Source: Pseudopedobacter sp. (GTDB lineage Bacteria > Bacteroidota > Bacteroidia > Sphingobacteriales > Sphingobacteriaceae). From it: a stretch of DNA of 14,384 nucleotides. The notes beneath the pieces are model-generated. The model worked only from the letters and a program-made list of their open reading frames with translations, ran no database searches and was not told the origin of the DNA. The stretch is taken from assembly GCA_014378285.1 (NCBI GenBank), contig JACMNZ010000438.1:1-14384 (forward strand), in the 5' to 3' direction. Below are positions 6,146 to 13,657 of the stretch, piece by piece; positions within the stretch are counted from its first letter, which is position 1, and each line of letters opens with the position of its first letter. A program made the translations under genes and the position numbers.

Positions 6146-8197
6146 ATGACTCAAGAAAAACCTCCTTTAATAAATAGGGAAATCAGTTGGCTTTATTTTA
6201 ATGCAAGGGTTTTGCAAGAAGCAACAGATAAAACTGTCCCCTTGATTGAAAGATTAAGGTTTTTAGCAATTTTCTCTTCCAATTTAGATGAATTTTATCG
6301 TGTTAGGGTTGCCACGCTAAATAGGTTGGCAAATTTGGTGAGCAAAGTAAAAGAAGAGTTTGGTTATAATCCTAAAAAAATACTAAACCAGATTAAAAAC
6401 ATCGTTGTAAAACAAGAGAAAAAATTTAATCTTTTGTATGAGGAAATAATAAAAGAACTTGCAGAAAACAAAATATTTATCCTTAACGAGCATCAATTAA
6501 ACGTAAGCAGAGGGATATTTGTTAAAAAATATTTTAGAGAAAAAATACTTTCTACTATTGTTCCTATCATAATCGATGATAAAAAACCCTTCCCAGAGTT
6601 AAGAGATCGCGTAATTTATTTTTTGGTTAAATTAACGCACAATTCCAAAAAACTAAAGGTTAAATATGCATTAATCGAAATTCCTGATAGCCTCAATCGT
6701 TTTTTAGTTTTACCAGAAACTAACAATCTTAAATTTATAATTCTTTTAGATGATGTTATCCGTTATTGTTTAGACGAAATTTTCTTTGTTTTTGAATATG
6801 ATGAAGTAGAAGCATATTCTATCCAAGTAACGCGGGATGCGGAATTGGATTTAGATAAAAACGTAAGCGATAAATTTATAGATGCGCTTTCTAAAAGCTT
6901 ACAAAAGCGTAAAAAAGGTAAGCCAATGCGGTTGTTGTACGATAGCGCAATGCCTATTGAAATGCTAAATATTGTAATTAGCAAGTTAGAGTTAAGTTCT
7001 GAAAGTTTAATCCCGGGAAATAAATATCATAATTTTAAAGATTTTATAAGTTTCCCTAACGTAGGTGAAGCAGAATTAGAGTACAAAAAAATAAACCCTT
7101 TACCGGTAAAAGATTTGAGCATTTCTAAAGGGATGTTAGAACTTATTAAACAAAAAGATTATCTCATTAACCTTCCTTATCAATCTTTTGATTACATCAT
7201 CCATTTTTTAAGAGAGGCCGCAATAGATCCCAGGGTAAAAAGTATACATATTACGCTTTACAGGTTAGCAGAAAATTCTAGGATTGTGAATGCTTTAATT
7301 AATGCGGCAAGAAACGGTAAAAAAGTACATTGCTTGGTAGAACTTAAGGCCAGGTTTGATGAACAAGCAAATATCTTTTGGACAAATAAGCTAGAGGAGG
7401 AGGGTATTGTTGTGAACTACGGTATTTCTGGCTATAAAGTGCATACTAAAATTTGTATGGTTACGAGGGTAGAAAAAGGTAAGCCCGTTTACTATGCAAA
7501 TTTGGCTACTGGGAATTATAATGAAAAAACCGCCAAAATCTATTGCGATCATAGTCTTTTTACAGCAGATGTACGCATCACAAAAGAACTAAGCAAGCTT
7601 TTTGAAAATATAGAACAGAAGAAAATTTCTAAAGGATATGAACATTTAATCGTTTCTCCGTTAGAAACCCGTAAAAGATTATTCTCTATGATAGATAGAG
7701 AAATAAAAAACGCAAAAGCAGGGAAGCAAGCTTACCTAATTTTAAAAATGAATTCTTTAGCTGATGAGCTTACTATCAAAAAACTATATGAAGCAAGCAA
7801 TTGTGGTGTAAAAATTAACTTGATTGTTAGAGGAATGTGTTGTTTGGTTCCTGGTAAAGAAGGTTTTAGTACAAACATTCAAGTAATTTCTATTATTGAT
7901 AAATTTTTGGAACATGCCAGGATCTGGATTTTTGGTAATGATGGAAACGAAGAAATTTATTTGCTTTCAGCAGATTTGATGACCCGTAATCTGGATCACA
8001 GGATAGAGGTAGGTTTCCCTATTTATAACTCGGATATTAAACAAGAAATTAGGGATATTATCAATATCCAATTAAATGACAATGTTAAGGCTAGGGAAAT
8101 AAATGCTTTAAACAATAACAAATATCGAAGAATTAAGAGTGCATTACCTATAAGAAGCCAAATTGATTCCTATAATTATTTAAAAAATAAAGCCTAA
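6146..8197 (+). CDS. ppk1: Polyphosphate kinase 1
   Basis: Reversible ATP:polyphosphate phosphotransferase that builds long-chain polyphosphate from the ATP gamma-phosphate. At 683 residues it is full length (E. coli Ppk is 688). Domains in order are the N-terminal helical domain (NREISWLYFNARVLQEA and FLAIFSSNLDEFYRVRVA), the head domain, and two phospholipase-D-like C-terminal domains. The autophosphorylated histidine is H433 in VHTKICMV, with the second conserved histidine H590 in LEHARIWIFGN. R373 (LYRLAENS) and R403 (KARFDEQAN) match the phosphate- and magnesium-binding arginines. All four sit exactly two residues before their E. coli equivalents (435, 592, 375, 405). The start is set by MTQEKPPLINREISW. 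The Ppx/GppA gene follows after 5 bases. A terminator-like hairpin ends 7 bases before the ATG, so expression may depend on read-through. Confidence 0.98.
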   Translation: MTQEKPPLINREISWLYFNARVLQEATDKTVPLIERLRFLAIFSSNLDEFYRVRVATLNRLANLVSKVKEEFGYNPKKILNQIKNIVVKQEKKFNLLYEEIIKELAENKIFILNEHQLNVSRGIFVKKYFREKILSTIVPIIIDDKKPFPELRDRVIYFLVKLTHNSKKLKVKYALIEIPDSLNRFLVLPETNNLKFIILLDDVIRYCLDEIFFVFEYDEVEAYSIQVTRDAELDLDKNVSDKFIDALSKSLQKRKKGKPMRLLYDSAMPIEMLNIVISKLELSSESLIPGNKYHNFKDFISFPNVGEAELEYKKINPLPVKDLSISKGMLELIKQKDYLINLPYQSFDYIIHFLREAAIDPRVKSIHITLYRLAENSRIVNALINAARNGKKVHCLVELKARFDEQANIFWTNKLEEEGIVVNYGISGYKVHTKICMVTRVEKGKPVYYANLATGNYNEKTAKIYCDHSLFTADVRITKELSKLFENIEQKKISKGYEHLIVSPLETRKRLFSMIDREIKNAKAGKQAYLILKMNSLADELTIKKLYEASNCGVKINLIVRGMCCLVPGKEGFSTNIQVISIIDKFLEHARIWIFGNDGNEEIYLLSADLMTRNLDHRIEVGFPIYNSDIKQEIRDIINIQLNDNVKAREINALNNNKYRRIKSALPIRSQIDSYNYLKNKA

Positions 8198-8202
8198 ACA
8201 TT

Positions 8203-9087
8203 TTGATATACGCAGCAATAGATATTGGTTCTAACGCAATAAGATTACTTATCGCAAATATTACCAACAACAACGGAGTAATTTCTTTTAAGAAAAATTC
8301 TTTGATAAGAGTGCCTGTAAGATTAGGTGACGACGCTTTTTTAAACCATGAAATTTCTGATAAAAAAGCTGACGATTTAATTAAAACAATGGTGGCTTTT
8401 AAAAATCTGATGGATGTTTATAAGGTTAAGGATTACATGGCCTGTGCTACATCTGCACTTAGAGAATCAAAAAATGGAGAAGTATTAGTTAAAAAGATTA
8501 AAGAAATTGCCGATATTAATTTAGAGATTATTGGAGGTCAAAAAGAAGCGCATATTATTTATTCTAGCCATGTAGATCAAACTTTAGACAGAAAAAAGAA
8601 TTATTTATACATAGATGTTGGCGGCGGTAGTACAGAACTTTCTATATTTTCTGATGGAAAGATGAAAGCATCTAAATCTTTTAATTTAGGAACCATCCGT
8701 ATTTTAGATAACCAAGATAAACCCGAAACCTGGGAAGAAATGAAACGATGGTTAAGAACGGAAACTGTTAACTATAAAGGTTTAATAGGAATTGGCACTG
8801 GTGGGAATATTAATAAACTTTTTAGATTATCTGAAGAAAAAGACAATAAGGCATTAAGCTACTTAAAGCTAAAAGGCCAATATGATTACCTCAATTCCTT
8901 CTCATTAAAAGATCGCATAAATATTTTAGGGTTAAACCAAGATAGGGCGGATGTAATTATCCCTGCTAGCGAACTTTTTTTAACCATAATGAGATGGGGA
9001 GGTGTTAAACAAATTTATGTACCTAAAATAGGTTTAGTTGATGGCGTTATTCAAGTTTTAATCGATAAAAATTTTCCAGCTAAATAA
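8203..9087 (+). CDS. ppx: Ppx/GppA-type phosphatase (exopolyphosphatase-like)
   Basis: Actin-like-fold phosphatase of the Ppx/GppA family, which would release phosphate from polyphosphate or from pppGpp. Motifs in order are AIDIGSNAIRLLI (phosphate-binding loop 1, D7), ACATSALRES, GGQKEAHIIYSS with E115 as the likely catalytic glutamate (E. coli Ppx E121), YIDVGGGSTELSIF (loop 2, D138 to E145) and IGTGGNINKL. At 294 residues it is a short form that lacks the C-terminal HD-like domain of E. coli Ppx (about 513), so it is the two-lobed core only. No ATG can serve: an in-frame stop lies at 8188-8190, and the conserved loop begins five codons after the TTG at 8203. TTG (or ATT at 8200) must initiate, 5 bases after the ppk1 stop, indicating translational coupling. 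Substrate (polyphosphate or pppGpp) is not decided by sequence; the neighbour favours polyphosphate. Confidence 0.93.
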   Translation: MIYAAIDIGSNAIRLLIANITNNNGVISFKKNSLIRVPVRLGDDAFLNHEISDKKADDLIKTMVAFKNLMDVYKVKDYMACATSALRESKNGEVLVKKIKEIADINLEIIGGQKEAHIIYSSHVDQTLDRKKNYLYIDVGGGSTELSIFSDGKMKASKSFNLGTIRILDNQDKPETWEEMKRWLRTETVNYKGLIGIGTGGNINKLFRLSEEKDNKALSYLKLKGQYDYLNSFSLKDRINILGLNQDRADVIIPASELFLTIMRWGGVKQIYVPKIGLVDGVIQVLIDKNFPAK

Positions 9088-9115
9088 AAAAGCCTTTTAT
9101 CAATATGATAAAAGG
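9086..9115 (-). terminator. Intrinsic terminator of the 9129-9602 gene, hairpin shared with the ppx 3' end
   Basis: CCTTTTATC (9093-9101) and GATAAAAGG (9107-9115) form a perfect 9-bp stem with a 5-base loop. On the minus strand the hairpin is followed by C and six T (9091-9086), a standard terminator 13 bases after the 9129 stop. On the plus strand it follows the ppx stop by 5 bases but lacks a T tract, so it may only weakly stop or protect that mRNA. Confidence 0.75.
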
Positions 9116-9128
9116 TTAAGCAAAATAT

Positions 9129-9602
9129 CTAAGCGGTTTTTAAAACAAAAAGCTTATTATCACGTATCTGTGGAATATGATTTCTCAAGAATTCTTTTAC
9201 TTCCCATCTTTTTTTCTCATCAGCAATTCGATTGAGTTTTAAAACCACTTTTTCTTCTTGTTTAGTACTAAATACAATTTCAGAAAATCTGGTTTCAAAA
9301 TAATCTAATGTGTTAAATTTTAAACAGATGGTCTCTTTTTGCATTTGCTGTTTAAATAAAATTTCATCATGATTGATAAAAATGTAATTATGCTCTTCTT
9401 GGGCATACAGTTTGTAAAGACAAAAAGCAGCAATTAAAGAACAGATAGAAAGGGTGAGATAAGAGCTTAATTCTGTAATAATTAACGTAAAATTCAGTGC
9501 GATTGAAACTCCTGCCAAAACAGTTGTTGCCAATAAAATAGCATACAGACCATTTTTAGAAAACAGGCATTTATCGCATTTAATGTAAATACTTTGTTCC
9601 AT
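9129..9602 (-). CDS. Two-helix membrane protein of unknown function
   Basis: A 157-residue protein. A short N-terminus with a C9-x-x-C12 pair (IKCDKCLFSKNG) precedes two membrane helices at about 18-43 and 47-66. A soluble domain of about 90 residues follows (YIFINHDEILFKQ, then LKFNTLDYFETRF and EKVVLKLNRIADEKKRWEVKEFLRNHI), whose strand-rich first part and final helix resemble the layout of bacterial PH-like (YcxB-type) domains. That resemblance is my inference; I see no diagnostic motif. The lone CxxC is probably insufficient for a zinc site by itself. It converges on ppx through the shared terminator hairpin, and a 139-base AT-rich gap containing no obvious promoter consensus separates it from the next minus-strand gene. 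Function unknown. Confidence 0.75.
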   Translation of the reverse strand: MEQSIYIKCDKCLFSKNGLYAILLATTVLAGVSIALNFTLIITELSSYLTLSICSLIAAFCLYKLYAQEEHNYIFINHDEILFKQQMQKETICLKFNTLDYFETRFSEIVFSTKQEEKVVLKLNRIADEKKRWEVKEFLRNHIPQIRDNKLFVLKTA

Positions 9603-9741
9603 TTCTTACAGTTTAAATTTTGAGGTTATAGCTTTTTACGTAGAAATAGAATTAAAGGTTACGAAACTTTCTTTAGGTAGGTATTATCTTTATTTATTAT
9701 TAAAGTTATTACTCAATTATTCTTAAAAAAAAATTTAAAAA

Positions 9742-10206
9742 TCAATCTTTATTGAAAGCGCATTCTGGCAGTTCTTCCAAAAATTGATAAGTATTGCTAT
9801 CGTAATTTAAGGCACAGCAATAATGTTGCAATCCGTTACTTACTACCAAATATTTAACTTTATGTATCATATTATAACGAGCTGCTTGGTCAAAAACTTT
9901 TTGGTCTATCTTTACCATTGTTGATTTGCATTCCACCAAAACACAAGGTTCGCCTGCTTTATCAAATATTAAGATATCTGTTCTTTTTTGGAGCCTATTT
10001 AGTTTTAATCCTCCCTCTAATTTGATAAGTGTTTTTGGATATTTTTTTTGATGGATTAAATATTGCACAAAATGTTGCCTAACCCATTCTTCTGGCGTAA
10101 GCACTAAATCCTTTTTTCTCAATTCATCAAAAATGAAAACCACATCGTCTTTTTGTGATAATTTAAAAGGATAATGCGGCAGGTTTAAAGGAATTGGTTT
10201 AAACAT
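9742..10206 (-). CDS. Stand-alone HsdR N-terminal-like nuclease-fold protein
   Basis: A 154-residue protein matching the type I restriction enzyme R-subunit N-terminal domain (HSDR_N_2 type) with nothing after it: no helicase motor, and no methylase or specificity gene nearby. The PD-(D/E)xK-like core reads RTDILIF (D77), then VLVECKST (E92, K94), with a conserved upstream TPEEWVRQHF helix (E40). The D-x14-E-x-K spacing is intact, so it could cut DNA or bind ends, though activity is not shown by motifs alone. I recall small proteins of this kind next to holA in many Bacteroidota, which argues for a housekeeping role in replication or repair rather than a restriction relic. It is transcribed divergently from holA across 70 bases. 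TAATTTAG lies just ahead of its ATG, mirrored ahead of holA. Confidence 0.85.
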   Translation of the reverse strand: MFKPIPLNLPHYPFKLSQKDDVVFIFDELRKKDLVLTPEEWVRQHFVQYLIHQKKYPKTLIKLEGGLKLNRLQKRTDILIFDKAGEPCVLVECKSTMVKIDQKVFDQAARYNMIHKVKYLVVSNGLQHYCCALNYDSNTYQFLEELPECAFNKD

Positions 10207-10209
10207 TTT

Positions 10210-10270
10210 GCTAAATTAAGGTTGAATTATCAACATTCTAATTTTTGAGGACTAATATTTTTAATTTAGC
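10210..10270. repeat. 10-bp inverted repeat flanking the divergent start sites
   Basis: GCTAAATTAA (10210-10219) and TTAATTTAGC (10261-10270) are perfect inverse copies 41 bases apart. One sits 3 bases before the nuclease-fold gene's ATG and the other 6 bases before the holA ATG. Each contains TAATTTAG, seven of eight matches to the TAnnTTTG -7 box on its own coding strand. They may be twin promoter elements or a shared regulatory site. Confidence 0.45.
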
Positions 10271-10276
10271 CAAAAC

Positions 10277-11281
10277 ATGACTGCAATAGATATTATTAAA
10301 GATATAAAAGCCAGAAAGCTAAAGCCAATATATTTATTGCATGGCGATGAAAGCTATTTCATTGATTTAATTAGCGATTATTTAGAAGAAAATATTTTAA
10401 GTGAGGCCGAAAAAAGCTTTAACCAAACTATTTTCTACGGTAAAGACGCAGACGTAATGGCGGTTTTAAATGCCAGCAAACGTTACCCAATGATGAGCGA
10501 TTATCAATTGGTGATGGTGAAAGAAGCACAAGAATTGAAATTGGATAAAGCCGCAGAGCAATTTCAAGCATATTGCGAAAATCCTTTAAAAAGTACTGTT
10601 TTAGTGCTTTGCAATAAATATGGCAAGTTTGATAAACGTAAAAAAGTTTATAAATTCATAGAAAAAAATGGTTTAGTTTTTGAATCTGTAAGTATTTATG
10701 ATAATAAAGTTCCTGCTTGGATAGAAGATTTTATCAAATCTAAAGGTTATCATATCAATCATACAGCTTCAGCTTTATTGGGAGAGTATTTAGGTAACGA
10801 TTTAAGTAAAGTTGCTAATGAACTAGAGAAGTTAATGCTTAATGTACCAAAAGGACAGGAGATAGGTACAAAAGAAGTTCAGGATAATATTGGGATTAGT
10901 AAAGAATACAATGTTTTCGAACTTCAAATTGCGCTTTCTAAACGAGATGTTTTTAAGGCAAACCAAATTGTAAATTATTTTGAAGCCAATCCAAAAGCAA
11001 ATCCTATGGTTTTGGTAATGGGAAATTTGGCAGGTTACTTCACCAAGATTTTAAAATATCATTATATTAAGGATAAATCTCAGGCAGCAAGAGAAATGGG
11101 TGTAAATCCATATTTTTTAAAGGATTATGAATTTGCTGCAAAAAACTATCCTTTAGGTAAAACATTTGAAGTGATCTCGCTTTTAAGGGAATATGATTTA
11201 AAATCTAAAGGTGTAGATAGCACCGGAAACACGGAAGCAGGAGATTTAATGAAAGAATTGGTTTATAAGATTATTCATTAG
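10277..11281 (+). CDS. holA: DNA polymerase III subunit delta
   Basis: The clamp-loader delta subunit opens the beta sliding clamp and is part of the DnaX complex. The protein has 334 residues, the usual length (about 330-345). The N-terminus MTAIDIIKDIKARKLKPIYL leads into LLHGDESYFID, the degenerate P-loop-like start of the AAA+ fold that in delta does not hydrolyse ATP. Other family features are FYGKDAD, the AVLNASKRYPMMSDYQLVMV strand-helix unit, ALLGEYLGNDLSKVANELEK (about 171-190) and the C-terminal collar domain with NVFELQIALSKRD and VMGNLAGYFTKILKYHY. The C-terminus reads STGNTEAGDLMKELVYKII. It is divergent from the HsdR-N-like gene and seems monocistronic. The stop codon lies inside a direct repeat (see 11271-11320). 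Confidence 0.95.
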   Translation: MTAIDIIKDIKARKLKPIYLLHGDESYFIDLISDYLEENILSEAEKSFNQTIFYGKDADVMAVLNASKRYPMMSDYQLVMVKEAQELKLDKAAEQFQAYCENPLKSTVLVLCNKYGKFDKRKKVYKFIEKNGLVFESVSIYDNKVPAWIEDFIKSKGYHINHTASALLGEYLGNDLSKVANELEKLMLNVPKGQEIGTKEVQDNIGISKEYNVFELQIALSKRDVFKANQIVNYFEANPKANPMVLVMGNLAGYFTKILKYHYIKDKSQAAREMGVNPYFLKDYEFAAKNYPLGKTFEVISLLREYDLKSKGVDSTGNTEAGDLMKELVYKIIH

Positions 11282-11320
11282 TTAGTTAATTAATTATTTT
11301 TTAGTTAGTTATTCATTAGT
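11271..11320. repeat. Direct repeats across the holA stop codon
   Basis: TTATTCATTAGT occurs at 11271-11282 and 11309-11320, and TTAGTTAGTTA at 11278-11288 and 11301-11311. The first copy carries the last codons and TAG stop of holA, so the second looks like a local duplication of the gene end. The rest of the 141-base gap to 11423 is AT-rich with no recognisable terminator or consensus promoter. Confidence 0.7.
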
Positions 11321-11422
11321 ATTTGTAATTCGACAATTAGTTTTATTAAATTTTGATTTTTAAACCATCCATTATATAATTCAAAATTCTAACATTCAAT
11401 AATTCATTTAAAATTAATTAAC

Positions 11423-11827
11423 ATGCAATACTTTCTCGTAAAATCAGAACCTTTTAAATATAGTTGGGAGCAGTTTAATAAGGATAAACGTACTTTTTGG
11501 GACGGTGTTAGAAATTACCAAGCTCGTAATAACCTTAAAGAAATGAAAGAAGGTGATTTAGTTTTATTTTATCATAGTAACGAAGGTAAAAACGTTGTTG
11601 GGATTGCAAAAGTTGTAAAAGAGTTTTATCAGGATCCAACTACGGAAGATAAAAATTGGGTTGTTGTAGATTTAGTTCCTGTCCAGTCTCTAAAAAATCC
11701 GGTGACGTTAGAAACCGTTAAAGCTGATGAAAGATTAAAAGATATTTCTTTGGTAAGGCAAGGAAGGTTATCTGTGATGCAATTAAAGCCTGAGGAATTT
11801 GATAGGATTGTAGAATTAGGTTCATAA
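11423..11827 (+). CDS. EVE domain-containing protein
   Basis: A 134-residue single-domain protein of the EVE family (PUA-like fold; the human relative is THYN1). EVE domains bind modified bases, such as 5-methylcytosine derivatives in DNA or modified RNA. Signatures are YFLVKSEPFKYSWEQF (residues 3-18), WDGVRNYQARNNLK (26-39), GDLVLFYHS, VVGIAKVVKEFYQDPT and ISLVRQGRLSVMQLKPEEF, with the binding-pocket aromatic W26 and the GVRNYQARN loop intact. Length is typical. No restriction or modification genes are nearby, so a defence role is not suggested here. A lipoprotein gene begins 3 bases after its stop, and the two are probably co-transcribed although their functions look unrelated. Confidence 0.93.
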   Translation: MQYFLVKSEPFKYSWEQFNKDKRTFWDGVRNYQARNNLKEMKEGDLVLFYHSNEGKNVVGIAKVVKEFYQDPTTEDKNWVVVDLVPVQSLKNPVTLETVKADERLKDISLVRQGRLSVMQLKPEEFDRIVELGS

Positions 11828-11830
11828 ATA

Positions 11831-12223
11831 GTGAAGAAATATATTTTTTATTATCTATTGTTGGCTTTATTAATTGCTTGTAAGGGTAATGTTAACCAAC
11901 AAGATTTAATTGGGAAATGGAATTACATATCTTATGAATATCAGAATAAATCTTTAAATAAACCTTACGCTAATATAGCTTTACAAACACCATTTATAGT
12001 TTTTAATATAGATGGAAGTGCAGCAATTTATTCTAGTGGAAAAGTTTTATCTAAAGGAAGCTATCAATTAGATGGAAAAATAATTAAGTATACAGAGGTT
12101 TTACCAGATGGACAAAAAAGAAAAATACCTTTTCTAATTAAAGAATTAAACGATAAGCAATTGATTTTTCAAACGATGGATGCGGAAGTGAAAATTATTA
12201 CTGCTGCTAAAGAAAGAAACTAA
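11831..12223 (+). CDS. Small lipoprotein, lipocalin-like
   Basis: A 130-residue lipoprotein. The signal sequence MKKYIFYYLLLALLIAC ends in a lipobox (LIAC) with lipidated C17, followed by KGN. The mature part opens with DLIGKWNYISYEYQNKS, the GxW pattern at the start of lipocalin-like or fatty-acid-binding-like barrels, and continues with alternating strands (FIVFNIDGSAAIYSSGKVLS, GSYQLDGKIIKYTEV, IPFLIKEL, KQLIFQTMDAEVKII). It likely sits in the outer membrane or periplasm. The start is GTG at 11831; no ATG in frame precedes the signal sequence because a TAA lies two codons upstream. The gap to the EVE gene is 3 bases, so translation is probably coupled. Ligand unknown. It converges on the next gene with 7 bases between stops and no terminator. 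Confidence 0.85.
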   Translation: MKKYIFYYLLLALLIACKGNVNQQDLIGKWNYISYEYQNKSLNKPYANIALQTPFIVFNIDGSAAIYSSGKVLSKGSYQLDGKIIKYTEVLPDGQKRKIPFLIKELNDKQLIFQTMDAEVKIITAAKERN

Positions 12224-12230
12224 AATCAGC

Positions 12231-12833
12231 TTAAACCTCGTCTTTAAACTGATTATTTAAACGCTCTAAATTCTCAATCATATCCGTAAAACGTTTTTCT
12301 TCCTTATTGATGTAAATCTTCATCAAATAAATGTAACAGATAACAAACCAAGCAATTGTAGCCGCAACAATTCCCAGCATTATCCAAATATTTAAGCTGT
12401 AAAAAAACTCGATAAAATATAAACTAATTCCTAAACCTAAAGCAATGGTATATATTTTATAGTTGCGAGTGTGTTGGATATATCTTGATTTTCTGAACTT
12501 TTGTAAAAATTGGATATGATCCTTAGGTTTATCAAATAAGGTATTGCTGCTTACAATATTCTTGATATTAATCAATTGTATTACAATAAAATAAATACAG
12601 CAACCTGCAACAATACTTAAGCCTAAGTAAGATGTCCAAAAGCTGAAACTAATGGTAAACCATAAATAAATAATAATAAATACGGCAGGTAACATCAATA
12701 AAATCTCTTGAAAAAATTTGAGACTTAATTTCTCCCTGCTCTTTTTATATTGGTTGATTACTTCTTTATAATCTATTTGCGGAGCAGTTTTTTGCTCGTT
12801 CCAAATGCCAACTAATGAATCAAAGTCTTTCAT
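12231..12833 (-). CDS. Four-helix membrane protein paired with an ECF sigma factor
   Basis: A 200-residue integral membrane protein. The N-terminal cytoplasmic segment (residues 1-40) starts MKDFDSLVGIWNEQK and contains a conserved-looking IDYKEVINQYKKSREKL helix. Membrane helices lie at about 42-62, 65-89, 125-145 and 148-172, with a basic loop (KPKDHIQFLQKFRKSRY) between the pairs and a charged C-terminal helix. Its start overlaps the end of the sigma factor gene by 14 bases, so translation is coupled. By position it should be the cognate anti-sigma factor or another membrane partner, but it lacks the zinc-binding HxxxCxxC of ZAS anti-sigma factors and the single-helix FecR layout. Role inferred from context only. 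Confidence 0.8.
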   Translation of the reverse strand: MKDFDSLVGIWNEQKTAPQIDYKEVINQYKKSREKLSLKFFQEILLMLPAVFIIIYLWFTISFSFWTSYLGLSIVAGCCIYFIVIQLINIKNIVSSNTLFDKPKDHIQFLQKFRKSRYIQHTRNYKIYTIALGLGISLYFIEFFYSLNIWIMLGIVAATIAWFVICYIYLMKIYINKEEKRFTDMIENLERLNNQFKDEV

Positions 12834-13323
12834 GCTGATTATATAATTCGGTTAGCTTATGTTTTATTCTGTGAATTTTAACCCTCAAGTTGCCTTCAGA
12901 AATACCTGAAACATCTGCAATCTCTGGATAAGGAATTTCATCCATCACCATCGTAATGATGATCCTCTCGTTCTCCTCTAATTTAGAGATGCACTGGTAA
13001 AGGGTTTTAACCTGTTCTTGTTTTTCTTTATCTGCAATATCCTCCTCTTTATTTTCGATGATATTTGGGGTGAGTTCGTCTTTTGCTTGTCGTTTTTCTT
13101 TTTTAAGATAGGTTAAACAAGTGTTTACTGCAATCCTGTAAACCCAAGTAGAGATCATAGATTGGTTTCTAAACTTATCTAAGTTTTGCCAAACCTTTAA
13201 GAAAGTTTCCTGTAAAAGGTCGTTTGCGGCGGCATCATCTCCGGTATAACCAAAACATAAATGGTAAATCTTTTTAGAATTAGCCTGAAAAATTTCCTTA
13301 AATATCTGCTCTTGACTGGGCAT
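12820..13323 (-). CDS. ECF-type RNA polymerase sigma factor
   Basis: A 167-residue sigma-70 family protein of group IV (ECF), directing RNA polymerase to a small regulon. Region 2 spans about 9-80: IFQANSKKIYHLCFGYTGDD, the core-binding DLLQETFLKVWQNLDKFR (35-52) and the DNA-melting part STWVYRIAVNTCLTYLKKEK. An acidic, lysine-rich linker (KEEDIADKEKQEQ) follows. Region 4 spans about 112-160: LEENERIIITMVMDEIPYPE, then the helix-turn-helix IADVSGISEGNLRVKIHRIKHKL. The 14-base overlap with a downstream membrane protein gene forms the usual sigma plus membrane partner unit. The sequence TGTAACA upstream (13372-13366), with TCTAAA 17 bases further on, could be its own promoter. Inducing signal unknown. 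Confidence 0.94.
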   Translation of the reverse strand: MPSQEQIFKEIFQANSKKIYHLCFGYTGDDAAANDLLQETFLKVWQNLDKFRNQSMISTWVYRIAVNTCLTYLKKEKRQAKDELTPNIIENKEEDIADKEKQEQVKTLYQCISKLEENERIIITMVMDEIPYPEIADVSGISEGNLRVKIHRIKHKLTELYNQHERL

Positions 13324-13342
13324 CTATGTTTTAGTTTTTTGA

Positions 13343-13372
13343 TTTAGAGTTTTGGGTTGAGGGTTTGTTACA
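13343..13372 (-). promoter_or_regulatory. Possible self-recognised ECF promoter
   Basis: On the minus strand TGTAACA (13372-13366) is followed after 17 bases by TCTAAA (13348-13343), 19 bases before the sigma factor start. An AAC core in the -35 region is usual for ECF promoters, and such genes often autoregulate. The match is to a loose pattern only. Confidence 0.25.
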
Positions 13373-13570
13373 CCTTCTATTTATTTAATTTGAGTTTTGT
13401 TAGAAAACAAAGTTAGGCTTAAATGAATTTATTTTTTTTGTACCGCTAATTATCGCAGCTCAAAGCCTAATAAATTTTTACTTTTCTTTAACTAAAAATT
13501 CAATTGAGATTTGTTCAATTTTAATTTACAAATTCGCTTTAGTTTAATGCGTAGAGAAAAATTTCCCTCA

Positions 13571-13591
13571 GATTTCGCTGATTTTCGCAGA
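13571..13591. repeat. Short tandem GATTTCGC-type repeat
   Basis: GATTTCGCT and GATTTTCGCA lie head to tail and end in GA. From memory this phrase matches the common Bacteroidota intergenic repeat of the form CAGATTTCGCTGATTTTCGCAG. Only a genome-wide count could confirm it as a dispersed element. Confidence 0.45.
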
Positions 13592-13657
13592 ACGATGAGA
13601 GAACAACACTTTTTTGGCATTTGACTCTACGTAATATGTGTACTCCATGTTTAAAAA

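Noticed and set aside
9720..9741. Poly-T run after the nuclease-fold gene as a terminator
   Set aside because: There is a T run on the minus strand but no hairpin precedes it, so it does not qualify as an intrinsic terminator.
9742..10206. Remnant of a type I restriction-modification system
   Set aside because: No hsdM, hsdS or helicase part nearby, the frame is intact, and the location beside holA looks like stable chromosomal context.
11423..11827. EVE gene as part of a defence island
   Set aside because: Its neighbours are holA, a lipoprotein and a sigma factor operon. No nuclease, methylase or mobile element accompanies it.
13547..13624. Plus-strand ORF of 25 codons starting MRREKFPSDFADFRR
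   Set aside because: It coincides with the GATTTCGC tandem repeat, and its sequence is a translation of that repeat. No promoter or terminator was seen.
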